NCBI RefSeq assembly: GCF_947503045.1
Contig: NZ_CANNCF010000002.1
Coordinates: 713,501 to 777,500 of the forward strand
DNA from: an uncultured Tateyamaria sp.
Lineage (GTDB): Bacteria; Pseudomonadota; Alphaproteobacteria; Rhodobacterales; Rhodobacteraceae
Length of the DNA stretch: 64,000 bases
Direction: 5' to 3'
Below, piece after piece: positions 24,571-33,539 of this stretch; the first letter of the stretch is position 1, and each line of letters starts with the position of its first letter. A program made the position numbers and the translations under genes. The notes beneath the pieces are model-generated. The model worked only from the letters and a program-made list of their open reading frames with translations, made no database searches and was not told the DNA's origin.

Positions 24571-25374
24571 ATGACTCTTTTTCAACTTTTGGTAGTGGCC
24601 ATTATTCAAGGCGTGACCGAGTTCCTGCCCGTGTCCTCGTCAGGGCACCTCATCTTGTTGCCCGCACTGACCGGCACACCAGATCAGGGTCTCGCCATTG
24701 ATGTCGCCGTGCATGTGGGCACTCTTTTGGCCGTCGTTCTCTATTTCCGCTCCGATGTGCGGATTGCCGCCGGTGGGCTCACCCGCCTTGTGCGGGGGCG
24801 CATCGACACGCCGGGCGCGTTCCTTGCACTTTGCCTGATCATCGCGACCATCCCTGCCCTGATTGTCGGCCACGCCATCAGGGTCACAGGGCTGGACGAA
24901 GCCATGCGCTCGGTCGCCCTGATCGGCTGGACAATGCTGGTCTTTGGCCTTGTCCTCTACTGGGCTGACCGCTTCGGTGCCACCACACGCAACGCAGGCG
25001 ACTGGACGCTTAAACACGCGGCCCTCATGGGTCTGGCCCAATGCCTCGCCCTGATCCCCGGCACGTCCCGTTCGGGCATCACGATCACCGCCGCACGACA
25101 ACTGGGCTATGGGCGCGAGGGGGCGGCCAAGCTGTCCATGCTGATGTCGATCCCGGTCATCCTCGCTTCGGGCGCGATCTTAAGCCTTGATGTCATTGGA
25201 CAAACCAACTGGGCCCTGGCACGGGACGCCAGTATCGCCGCGGCCTTCGCCTTTGTCGCGGCCCTTGGCGCACTGGTTCTGATGATGCGCCTGCTGCGCA
25301 GCGTCAGCTTTACCCCATACGTGATTTACCGGGTGATCCTCGGCCTTGGCCTGCTGATCTGGGCCTATGCCTAG
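24571..25374 (+). CDS. uppP: Undecaprenyl-diphosphatase UppP/BacA
   Basis: 267 residues from ATG at 24571; a longer frame from 24508 lacks family similarity. The two signature loops are present: TEFLPVSSSGHL near residue 17 with the catalytic Glu and Ser, and IPGTSRSG near residue 160. At least seven hydrophobic helices span the inner membrane. The enzyme dephosphorylates undecaprenyl diphosphate to recycle the lipid carrier for peptidoglycan and surface polysaccharides. The stop overlaps that of the convergent NDUFA9-like gene by 4 bases. Confidence 0.96.
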   Translation: MTLFQLLVVAIIQGVTEFLPVSSSGHLILLPALTGTPDQGLAIDVAVHVGTLLAVVLYFRSDVRIAAGGLTRLVRGRIDTPGAFLALCLIIATIPALIVGHAIRVTGLDEAMRSVALIGWTMLVFGLVLYWADRFGATTRNAGDWTLKHAALMGLAQCLALIPGTSRSGITITAARQLGYGREGAAKLSMLMSIPVILASGAILSLDVIGQTNWALARDASIAAAFAFVAALGALVLMMRLLRSVSFTPYVIYRVILGLGLLIWAYA

Positions 25375-26351
25375 GCGCGCAGGTTCTTGGCGCTTTCCTT
25401 GATCGCGTCATACTGACCCGAGGGGCGGAATCGCCACAGATAGTCGGGCAATACAGACTCCATCGCCACAGGCTCGATCCCCATATCCGCAAAGCCCTTG
25501 GCCCCCTCACTCACCACGTTGTCGCGGCGCAGGTTGCGCACCTGATCGCGGGTGATCTGAGCACGGACGAGGCCAAGCGACAGAGCCTGCCCGACCTCAA
25601 GACCAAAGGCCATGATATTGGCGGCAAAGAACGGGATGTTCAGCACCGGGCGACGGCGGCGAATGACGTGCAGCATCATGTCCATCAGCTCGCGGAAGGT
25701 TTTGACGTCAGGCCCGCCCAATTCATAGACGCCGGGTGTAACATCACGGGTCAGCGCCACCTCGGCCGCCTTGGCCACATCGTCCACATATACAGGTTGA
25801 AACAGCGTGTCCGCGCCGACAACAGGCAGCACCGGACCCATGCGCGTCATGCCCGCAAAGCGGTTAAAGAACCCGTCTTCGGCCCCGAACACAATCGATG
25901 GACGCAGGATCACCGCATCGGGCATATGGGCAAGTACGCCAGCCTCACCCTCACCCTTGGTGCGGGCATAGTCGCTGTCGCTGACCACATCCGCCCCAAT
26001 GGCCGAGATATGCACCATCCGGGCCACGCCCTGCTTGGCGGCCAGACGGGCCACGCGAACGGCACCCTCGGCCTGAACGGTTTCAAAGGTGTTTTTGCCG
26101 TCCTTGGCCAGAATACCAACGCAGTTCACCACCGCATCTGCACCCTGCATGACCTGCGCCACCGACGCGTCATCGCGGATGTTGCACAGCACCGGCTCGA
26201 CCTGCCCAACGACGCCGTAAGGTTTGACAAAGATCGCCTCGTTCGGGCGGCGCACGGCGACCCGCACCCGCCAGCCTGCCTTGGCCATCCGGCGCGCGAT
26301 ATACCGTCCGACAAACCCCGACCCGCCATAGATGGTGACCAGCTTGGACAT
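25371..26351 (-). CDS. NDUFA9-like NAD(P)-binding atypical short-chain dehydrogenase
   Basis: 326 residues from ATG at 26351. The N-terminal Rossmann motif is VTIYGGSGFVGRYIARRMAK. The active-site pattern is that of atypical (complex I NDUFA9-like) SDRs: NCVGIL, VHISAIGAD and YARTKGEGEAGV with the Tyr-x3-Lys. The C-terminal region has helices and RRRRPVLNIPF, as in alphaproteobacterial homologues of the mitochondrial complex I assembly/structural subunit. The reaction is unknown; family members are linked to complex I stability or quinone metabolism. It is a single gene convergent with uppP. Confidence 0.88.
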   Translation of the reverse strand: MSKLVTIYGGSGFVGRYIARRMAKAGWRVRVAVRRPNEAIFVKPYGVVGQVEPVLCNIRDDASVAQVMQGADAVVNCVGILAKDGKNTFETVQAEGAVRVARLAAKQGVARMVHISAIGADVVSDSDYARTKGEGEAGVLAHMPDAVILRPSIVFGAEDGFFNRFAGMTRMGPVLPVVGADTLFQPVYVDDVAKAAEVALTRDVTPGVYELGGPDVKTFRELMDMMLHVIRRRRPVLNIPFFAANIMAFGLEVGQALSLGLVRAQITRDQVRNLRRDNVVSEGAKGFADMGIEPVAMESVLPDYLWRFRPSGQYDAIKESAKNLRA

Positions 26352-26509
26352 GACCCGCTCCTCGCGTTTTCGTTCACCCAACGGTCTACCCACCCGCAGC
26401 TATCCAGACAAGACGCCAAATTGGCGCGCTGCGTCCGTCCTTCTCCGTTTCGAAAAAATCCCCGCCGGAGGCTCCCGAACACTGCCACACACACAGCACC
26501 AGAATCGGA

Positions 26510-26538
26510 TTGACACCTTGCATCACTGCGCTTAAACG
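26510..26538 (+). promoter_or_regulatory. Sigma-70-type promoter of tRNA-Leu
   Basis: TTGACA (26510-26515), 17 bases, TAAACG (26533-26538), ending 17 bases before the tRNA. The -35 element is exact and the -10 is a partial match to TATAAT. Position and spacing fit a housekeeping promoter for the tRNA gene. Confidence 0.65.
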
Positions 26539-26555
26539 CCCGTCTACCAACCCGT

Positions 26556-26642
<87 letters not shown>

Positions 26643-26890
26643 TATTTCCCGATGCTTTTGTCGGACCATCCCTGATCTCAGGCACACCCCGAGTCGTTGA
26701 CACGACGGCGCAAACTGTGCGTAGCTTACGTCACTAAGTGCCAAAGGGGCGTGACATGACACCGGGATTGCTCAATCCAATGCTGCGCCGCGCAACGGGA
26801 TGTGACCTCGTCACCTGACCCGTAATTGGCTGCGCGCCCATCGGGCGCTGCATGAACGACGTCCAATCCCGTTGAATATGGCACTTTCAG

Positions 26891-28990
26891 ATGACTTCCC
26901 CCTCAGGATACAGGCTGGCGATTGATATCGGTGGTACCTTTACAGACACAGTCCTCATGGACGGTGCGCACCAGATTCTCGCCACGACCAAGACCCCAAC
27001 AACCCCCGACGCACCGGATCGCGGCGCGATGGAGGGGGCCGTCGACGTGCTCGCCTCCGCAGGCATCAAGTGGGAGCAGATCACCACCTTCATCCACGGC
27101 ACGACGCTGGCCACCAATGCGCTGATCGAGCGGCGCGGGGCCTCCGTGGCGACGATAACGACCGAGGGATTTCGCGACATCCTCGAGATCGCCTACGAGC
27201 GGCGCTACAGCCAATATGCCATCAACATCGAAAAGCCCGATCTGATCGTGCCGCGCAAGCACGCCTTTACCATCGGCGGGCGAATGAACGTACACGGCCA
27301 GGAACTTGCTCCGCTGGACGTGGCGGCCATCGAGGCGCTGGCAGAGGCACTGCAAAAGGCAAAGATCGACGCCGTCGCCATCTGCCTCCTGCATTCCTAT
27401 GCCAACCCGGCGCACGAGCCGGCCTTGCGCGATCTTCTGCACCAGCGCCTGCCGGACCTCGTCGTCTCGCTCAGCCACGAGGTCAGCCCCGAAGCGCGTG
27501 AGTTCGACCGGCTCTGCACCACGATCGCCAACGCCTATATCCAGCCCTTGATGTCGCGCTATCTGGCGGACATTCAGACCCGCTTTGGCAAGGCAGGTTT
27601 GCAATGTCCGATCCTGATGATGACCGCAGGCGGCGGCATGACAACCATCGAAACCGCCGCGCGTCTGCCCATCCGTCTGGTCGAATCCGGCCCCGCAGGC
27701 GGCGCCATTCTGGCCGCCCGGATCGCCGAAGAAACCGGGGCAGGCAAAGTGCTGTCCTTTGACATGGGAGGCACCACGGCCAAGCTGTCGTTGATCGACG
27801 ATTTCCGCCCGCAAATGTCGCGTAAATTCGAAATTGCGCGGGCGGCGCGGTTCATCAAAGGGTCCGGCATGCCGGTGCGAATCCCTGTGATCGAGATGAT
27901 CGAGATCGGGGCAGGCGGGGGCTCCATCGCATCCGTGGATTCGCTGGGCCGCGTCGCCGTCGGCCCGCACAGCGCCGGGTCCGAACCCGGGCCTGTGGGC
28001 TTTGGCAAGGGCGGAACGCAGGCGACAGTGACGGACGCGGATATCGCACTGGGCTATATCGATCCCCACCGCTTTGCCGAAGGCCGGTTGCAGATCGACC
28101 GCCCGGCTTCCGAAAGCGCGTTAGAGCGCGGAATCGGGGCACACCTGGGGATAAACGCAAGCGATGCAGCAACCGCCGTGACCGAGATCGTGGACGAGGC
28201 GATGGCAAGTGCAGCCCGCATGCACGCCGTGGAATCGGGCAAGGAGGTCGCCGACCGTCTGATGATCGCCTTTGGCGGCAACGGCCCACTGCATGCAACG
28301 CGGCTGGCACGCCGGGCCGGGATCACTCGCATCCTTATCCCGCAGGATCCGGGGGTTGGTTCGGCTGTCGGGTTCCTCTTTGCGCCTGTGTCTTTCGAGA
28401 TCATTCGATCCCGTTACGCAACGCTCGAGACCCTTGATCCGCGAGGTCTGAACAGCCTGCTGCAGGATATGTTCGAGGCGGCCAAATCCGTGGTGCGGGC
28501 CGGCGCCCCAACCGGCGATCTACGCCAGCGCCGGGTTGCCTACATGCGCTATAAGGGGCAAGGGCATGAGATCGAAATCGAACTGGGCAATGACCTGATC
28601 ACGACCTCCGATATAGGTCGTTTGCGCGGCGCGTTCGAAGATGAATACCGCCGCCAATTCGGCAGACCCGTGCCCGGGATGGTCATCGAAGTGCTGAACT
28701 GGGGACTGTCCGTGTCATCTCCGCCACCGGCTATGGACGATGCGCCCGCACAAACCCAAACACGCCAGAAAACGGCCCAATCCACCCGCCAAATCTGGTG
28801 CAACATCTCGGACCAGTGGCGCGACGCGGCCCTGTTTGACCGCGCCCATCTGCAACCTGGCGACACCTTCGACGGCCCCGCCCTGATCGTGGAGCCGCAA
28901 ACAACCACCTTTGTCAGTGCCGATTTCCGGGCCACCATCGACGCACGCCACAACATCTGGCTAACCGCACTGCAGGGGGAGGTGACATGA
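26891..28990 (+). CDS. Hydantoinase/oxoprolinase family protein, HyuA-type subunit
   Basis: 699 residues covering the whole HyuA architecture. The N-terminal Hydant_A_N phosphate loop is LAIDIGGTFTDTVLMDG; the central hydantoinase_A region has FIHGTTLATNALIERRG, LVESGPAGGAI, LSFDMGGTTAKL and IGAGGGSIA; the ASKHA-type late motif is IAFGGNGPLHA. A C-terminal domain ends the protein. Partnered with HyuB (next gene) such enzymes use ATP to open five-membered cyclic amides or to carboxylate ketones (acetone/acetophenone carboxylase relatives). The substrate cannot be read from sequence. It is the first gene of a five-gene operon; stop and next start overlap (ATGA). Confidence 0.92.
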   Translation: MTSPSGYRLAIDIGGTFTDTVLMDGAHQILATTKTPTTPDAPDRGAMEGAVDVLASAGIKWEQITTFIHGTTLATNALIERRGASVATITTEGFRDILEIAYERRYSQYAINIEKPDLIVPRKHAFTIGGRMNVHGQELAPLDVAAIEALAEALQKAKIDAVAICLLHSYANPAHEPALRDLLHQRLPDLVVSLSHEVSPEAREFDRLCTTIANAYIQPLMSRYLADIQTRFGKAGLQCPILMMTAGGGMTTIETAARLPIRLVESGPAGGAILAARIAEETGAGKVLSFDMGGTTAKLSLIDDFRPQMSRKFEIARAARFIKGSGMPVRIPVIEMIEIGAGGGSIASVDSLGRVAVGPHSAGSEPGPVGFGKGGTQATVTDADIALGYIDPHRFAEGRLQIDRPASESALERGIGAHLGINASDAATAVTEIVDEAMASAARMHAVESGKEVADRLMIAFGGNGPLHATRLARRAGITRILIPQDPGVGSAVGFLFAPVSFEIIRSRYATLETLDPRGLNSLLQDMFEAAKSVVRAGAPTGDLRQRRVAYMRYKGQGHEIEIELGNDLITTSDIGRLRGAFEDEYRRQFGRPVPGMVIEVLNWGLSVSSPPPAMDDAPAQTQTRQKTAQSTRQIWCNISDQWRDAALFDRAHLQPGDTFDGPALIVEPQTTTFVSADFRATIDARHNIWLTALQGEVT

Positions 28991-30636
28991 GCATCTCAAA
29001 CACTCGACTTCAGGTGATGTGGAACCGCCTGTTGGCCGTCGTCGAGGAACAGGGGCAGGCCCTGATCCGGGCCGCGTTCAGTCCGATTGTGCGCGAATGT
29101 GGCGACATTTCTGCCGGGATTTTCGACGCAGAGGGGCGGATGCTGGCGCAGGCTGTGACCGGCACGCCGGGGCACATCAACACCATGGCTGAGGCGGTGA
29201 TCACGCTGCGCGACCGCTTTGCCGTGCAGGACATGCGCCCCGGCGACATCTACATGACCAACGATCCGTGGATCGCGTCCGGCCATCTGAACGATTTCCT
29301 GCTGCTCATGCCTGTTTTTCACAAGGACCGAGTGATCGGCTTTACCTCGTGCACCTCGCATCTGGTCGATCTGGGCGGTCTGGGCATGGGCCCAGAGGGC
29401 AGCGACATCTATGATGAGGGGTTGCTGATCCCACCGTGCAAGCTGGTCAATGCCGGAGAGGTCAACGCCTTGCTGATGGAGATCGTCAAGGCAAACTCCC
29501 GCGAGCCTGTAGCGAACGAGGGCGACATCTATGCCCTCATCGCCTGTTGCGAGGCCGGGACCGCGCGCCTTGGTCACATGATGAGCGAGTTCGCGATCGA
29601 CGACCTTGAGGCGCTATCCGCCTACATCATCGATACCTCGCGCACGGCGACGATCAAAGCCATCGCCGAGTTGCCAAATGGAACATGGCACAGCACCCTC
29701 ACCGTGGACGGCTATGATCACGAGATCACCCTGCGCGCCGCTCTCACCATCGCGGACGACCACCTGAGCGTTGATTTCGCAGGCACCGACCCCTGCACAG
29801 GCAAGGGCATCAACGTGCCGCTCAACTATGCAACCGCCTATACCGTCTTTGCCCTGCGCTGCATCATCGGGCCGGAAACGCCCAACAACGCAGGCTCCCT
29901 CGAACCCTTCCGCGTGACCGCGCCCAAAGGCTGTATCCTCAACGCGCAGCCCCCTGCACCCGTCGCGATGCGCCACACCTTGGGGCAGATGACGCCCGAC
30001 CTTGTTTACGGATGCCTGTCGCAGGCTCTGCCGGACGTCGTCCCGGCCGAAGGTGCGTCCTGCATGTACGATCTACCGCTGCGCAGCACGCCTGAAATGG
30101 CGGAATGGGACGGCGCAAACTTTGCCGTCGAGCTGGTGTTCAACGGCGGGACAGGCGCACGCCCGACCTTGGACGGATTGTCCGCAACCGCCTTTCCAAG
30201 TGGCGTCTGGGGCAGTCAGGTCGAAACGACCGAGGCGGCAGCCCCCATCCTGATCCATCGTCGCGACCTGCGCCGCGATTCCGGCGGGGCGGGACAATAT
30301 CGCGGCGGCCTAGGACAGCGGATCGAAGTCAGCTCAGCCGAAGATGAAGATGTCCTGCTGTTCCTGTCCGTGGAGCGTGTGGACAATGCCGCAAAGGGCC
30401 GTCACGGCGGTCTGGACGGGGCCAAAGGGCGCATTCGCATCGGTGACGAAAGTGCCGATTTGCCCGGCAAGGGCGCATTTCGCGTACCCGCAGGCCAGCG
30501 TTTGATCTTTGAAACGCCGGGCGGCGGCGGGTTCGGTCCGCCAGATGCGCGCGACCCGCAAGCGCTGCAACGCGACATCGAGGATGGGCTGGTGAGCGCC
30601 AAGGCAGCCTCGACCCGGTACGGAGGGGAAACATGA
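28987..30636 (+). CDS. Hydantoinase/oxoprolinase family protein, HyuB-type subunit
   Basis: 549 residues of the Hydantoinase_B family: RLQVMWNRLLAVVEEQGQAL and ECGDISAGIFDAEGRMLAQA at the N-terminus, PGDIYMTNDPWIASGHLNDF in the core, then a glycine-rich C-terminus with GGAGQYRGGLGQ and ETPGGGGFGPP, which is diagnostic for the family. It forms the second half of the ATP-dependent enzyme with HyuA and is translationally coupled to it and to the aminotransferase downstream (ATGA overlaps at both ends). The length is typical. Confidence 0.93.
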   Translation: MSISNTRLQVMWNRLLAVVEEQGQALIRAAFSPIVRECGDISAGIFDAEGRMLAQAVTGTPGHINTMAEAVITLRDRFAVQDMRPGDIYMTNDPWIASGHLNDFLLLMPVFHKDRVIGFTSCTSHLVDLGGLGMGPEGSDIYDEGLLIPPCKLVNAGEVNALLMEIVKANSREPVANEGDIYALIACCEAGTARLGHMMSEFAIDDLEALSAYIIDTSRTATIKAIAELPNGTWHSTLTVDGYDHEITLRAALTIADDHLSVDFAGTDPCTGKGINVPLNYATAYTVFALRCIIGPETPNNAGSLEPFRVTAPKGCILNAQPPAPVAMRHTLGQMTPDLVYGCLSQALPDVVPAEGASCMYDLPLRSTPEMAEWDGANFAVELVFNGGTGARPTLDGLSATAFPSGVWGSQVETTEAAAPILIHRRDLRRDSGGAGQYRGGLGQRIEVSSAEDEDVLLFLSVERVDNAAKGRHGGLDGAKGRIRIGDESADLPGKGAFRVPAGQRLIFETPGGGGFGPPDARDPQALQRDIEDGLVSAKAASTRYGGET

Positions 30637-31712
30637 CCAAAGCATTGCCGCATGTCGAAAACATGTCGCCCTATGCGCTGGCCGACATGACCGCACCGGC
30701 AGGGATGCGCCTTGTATCCCTGTCCCAGAACGAAAGCCTGCGCGGGCCAAGCCCCAAGGCCGTTGCCGCCGCCGCTGCCTGTCTGATCAAGGGCGGCAAT
30801 TATCCCGAGCCGGACTGGTTTGATTTGCGACATGCACTGGCCGACCTTCATGGCATACCTGCGCAAGGCATCCTGTGTGGCAGTGGATCGCTGGACTTGA
30901 TCGCCTGCGTCGCCCGCGCCTATGCCGGACCGGACCGCACGGTTTTGACCTCAGCCCATGCCTATCCGTTCTTTCGCACTGCGGCGCAGATGGCCAATGC
31001 ACGGCTCGATATTGCGCCTGAAACGGATTGCTGCGTGGACGTTGACGCCTTGCTGGCGGGCGTGCAGGCCGACACCGCGCTGGTGTTTGTCGCCAACCCC
31101 GGCAACCCCACGGGCACCCGCATCCCGAAATCGGAACTGCTACGGCTGCGGGCGGGCCTGCGCGACGACATCCTGCTGGTCATCGACGAGGCCTATGGCG
31201 AGTTTTCCGACCATATGGATGCGCCGTGCTGGGACATGGTGGAGGCCAACTGCATCGTGCTGCGCACTTTGTCCAAGGCCTACAGCATGGCTGGGTTCCG
31301 CGTTGGTTGGGGCCTGTTTCCGGATGTAATCGCCGGGCAGGTGCGCAAGGTGATGAACCCCAACAACCTGACATCGGCATCGCAAGCTGCGGCCGTCGCA
31401 GCGGTGTTGGACCAGACCTATATGCGCGAGACCTGTACGATGACATCTGGCATACGCCAACAGGCCATCCTGTCCTTGCGGAGCATAGGCTTTGAGGTGC
31501 GCGACAGCGTTACGAATTTTGTACTGATCCTGTTTGCAGATGAAGACACAGCATCGCAGGCCGATGCAGCCCTGAGCGCACAGGGAGTATTCCTGCGCCG
31601 CCAACAGGGGGCTGGCCTACCTCACGCACTACGCATGACAATCGGGCCGGAACCGGACACGCAAAAGGCCATCGATCATCTGGAACGCTGGAAACGGGAG
31701 GCCCAGACATGA
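30633..31712 (+). CDS. PLP-dependent class I/II aminotransferase (HisC-like)
   Basis: 359 residues of fold type I. The cofactor lysine lies in LRTLSKAYSMAGFRVGWGLF, preceded by NPGNPTGT and IDEAYGEF with the PLP-contacting Asn and Asp/Tyr. The layout resembles HisC/Cobc-type histidinol-phosphate aminotransferases, but the gene sits in a catabolic operon, so an amino donor/acceptor role on the product of the HyuAB enzyme is more likely than histidine synthesis. It overlaps neighbours by ATGA on both sides. The substrate is unknown. Confidence 0.88.
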   Translation: MTKALPHVENMSPYALADMTAPAGMRLVSLSQNESLRGPSPKAVAAAAACLIKGGNYPEPDWFDLRHALADLHGIPAQGILCGSGSLDLIACVARAYAGPDRTVLTSAHAYPFFRTAAQMANARLDIAPETDCCVDVDALLAGVQADTALVFVANPGNPTGTRIPKSELLRLRAGLRDDILLVIDEAYGEFSDHMDAPCWDMVEANCIVLRTLSKAYSMAGFRVGWGLFPDVIAGQVRKVMNPNNLTSASQAAAVAAVLDQTYMRETCTMTSGIRQQAILSLRSIGFEVRDSVTNFVLILFADEDTASQADAALSAQGVFLRRQQGAGLPHALRMTIGPEPDTQKAIDHLERWKREAQT

Positions 31713-32452
31713 CGGACACACGCGGGCGGGCACGCATTGGTGTGCTGGTGCCTTTCACGAATTCGAACCTCGAACCTGACTTTGCGATGATGCGCCCCGC
31801 CGGGGTGTCGATCCATGTCGCGCGCATGGGCGGATATGACGAAGATGCGGTGCCGGACGAACACCAGATGCATGATCTGGGCGCTGCTGATCTGGACGAC
31901 CCGCTGCACCTGTTGTCGGGGATCAAGCCTGATGTGGTGGTCTATGGCTGCACCTCGGCGACACTGACTCACGGGCCAGCTTTCGACCGGGCGCTGGCTG
32001 GGCGGATCGCGGCGAGCAGTGGCGCGAAAACCGTAACGGCCGCCGGGGCGTTGGTACATGCGCTCAAGGCATTGGGGGTCACACGCATCGGTTTTGCCTC
32101 GCCTTACGTGGCCGAGATCAACGACATGGCGATCCGGTTTCTGGCCGATACCGGCTTTGACACCGTGGCGCGAGGCGAGGTCGGCGCGGCACTGGGAAAT
32201 CACGAACAGGGGGCTTTGGACCCGGACGCGGTCATGGAATTGGGAATGCGCGCGGATCATCCGCAGGCCGAGGCCATCGTGTTGTCTTGTACCGAAATGC
32301 GCAGTTTAGAGACACTTCAAAGGTTGGAGGACTCGCTTGGCAAACCTGTGATCAGCTCAAATCAGGCAATGATGTTCGAGACGCTGGGCGCGCTGGGGAT
32401 CGGCGATCCGATAAGTGGGTTTGGTCAATTGCTGGAGAGGGTGACGAGATGA
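31709..32452 (+). CDS. Asp/Glu racemase superfamily enzyme (maleate isomerase/arylmalonate decarboxylase-like)
   Basis: 247 residues. The N-terminus RIGVLVPFTNSNLEPDFAMM with GVSIHVARMG is characteristic of the maleate cis-trans isomerase/arylmalonate decarboxylase group. Both catalytic cysteines of the superfamily are visible: YGCTSATLTHG near residue 80 and VLSCTEMRS near residue 190. Two cysteines favour an isomerase or racemase over a decarboxylase (which keeps one). In this operon it may epimerise or isomerise an intermediate between the ring-opening enzyme and the dehydrogenase. This is inference. Confidence 0.85.
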   Translation: MTDTRGRARIGVLVPFTNSNLEPDFAMMRPAGVSIHVARMGGYDEDAVPDEHQMHDLGAADLDDPLHLLSGIKPDVVVYGCTSATLTHGPAFDRALAGRIAASSGAKTVTAAGALVHALKALGVTRIGFASPYVAEINDMAIRFLADTGFDTVARGEVGAALGNHEQGALDPDAVMELGMRADHPQAEAIVLSCTEMRSLETLQRLEDSLGKPVISSNQAMMFETLGALGIGDPISGFGQLLERVTR

Positions 32453-32483
32453 AAACTGGAGACCTCGATGCTTGGCGTGCGCT

Positions 32484-33452
32484 ATGACTGAGCCGCTGCG
32501 CATCCTGCTGCACAATGCTGAAACGTCGGACATCGCCTCCATGGCGCGCCGTGCGCACCCCAAGGCGATTGTCGAGACCTGCCAATCCTACGCCGCGCTC
32601 TCGGCGCATCTGGACGCATTGCGCCCGCACGCCGTTTACACCGTCCGGTTCGCAGGCAGCGACGGCTATCCGCGCGATGCGCTGTTCGGGCCAAACGGGC
32701 CGCGCTGGGTCGCCAATGGCGGGGCAGGCACAGACCATTTCGGCATCTGGGACACTACGCGCGTCACCGTGACCAATGCTGCCGGAGTGGCTGCCGACAT
32801 GATGGCCGAATATGTTATGGGCGGCTTTTTGCATTTCGCTCTCGATGTTCCGGGCCTGCAATCGGACAAGGCCCAGAGGCGCTGGCCTGCTCGGACGGTC
32901 CGGCCCCTGAAAGATGCCACGTTGCTCATCGTCGGATTGGGACAGACTGGGCGCGCCATCGCACGACTGGCGCAATCGTTCGGCATGATCGTGATCGGCA
33001 CCCGTGCCCGGCCCGAACCAATGGAGCATGTCGACGAAGTTCACCCCGCAGATCACCTGCACGCAGTTCTGCCAAGGGCTGATTTTGTCGCCGTCTGCAC
33101 ACCGCTGACGCCAGCGACCCGTAATCTGCTGAGCGTGAATGAGTTTGCCTTGATGAAACCGGGGGTGGTTTTTACGGACGTGTCCCGAGGGGGAGTGATC
33201 GATGGGACCGCATTGCTTGGGGCATTGAGCGACGGGCATGTTGCGGGTGCTGCCCTCGACGTTTTTGAGACCGAACCGTTGCCCGCCGACAGCCCATTCT
33301 GGGCGGTGGAAAACGCACTGATCTCGCCCCATTGCTCTTCGGTCTATGACGGATGGGAGGCCGCGTCCTTCGACTTGTTCCTCAACAATCTGGCGCGATG
33401 GGTCGAAGGCAAGGAGTTGTTCAACATCGTCGATCCAAACCGGGGATATTGA
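32484..33452 (+). CDS. D-2-hydroxyacid dehydrogenase
   Basis: 322 residues from ATG at 32484. A TTG at 32472 has a better-spaced GGAG and would add four residues, so the start is not certain. The NAD-binding motif is LIVGLGQTGRAIA near residue 155. The catalytic triad is present as Arg in DVSRGGVID, Glu in LDVFETEPLP and His in LISPHCSS. The family reduces 2-oxoacids to D-2-hydroxyacids with NAD(P)H, or the reverse. As last gene of the hyu operon it probably handles a 2-oxoacid made by the aminotransferase. A 31-base gap separates it from the racemase-like gene. Confidence 0.9.
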   Translation: MTEPLRILLHNAETSDIASMARRAHPKAIVETCQSYAALSAHLDALRPHAVYTVRFAGSDGYPRDALFGPNGPRWVANGGAGTDHFGIWDTTRVTVTNAAGVAADMMAEYVMGGFLHFALDVPGLQSDKAQRRWPARTVRPLKDATLLIVGLGQTGRAIARLAQSFGMIVIGTRARPEPMEHVDEVHPADHLHAVLPRADFVAVCTPLTPATRNLLSVNEFALMKPGVVFTDVSRGGVIDGTALLGALSDGHVAGAALDVFETEPLPADSPFWAVENALISPHCSSVYDGWEAASFDLFLNNLARWVEGKELFNIVDPNRGY

Positions 33453-33539
33453 TCCGGCTTGGTCGGGTTTCTCCCAACCGCTGCCTCGCCCATGTTGGAA
33501 TTGCGTTGATCCAATCCGATCCAGCGCGATGGCACTCCG

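Noticed and set aside
26352-26555. Small open frames between the NDUFA9-like gene and tRNA-Leu
   Set aside because: They run through the tRNA promoter or antisense to the tRNA and have no ribosome-binding site.
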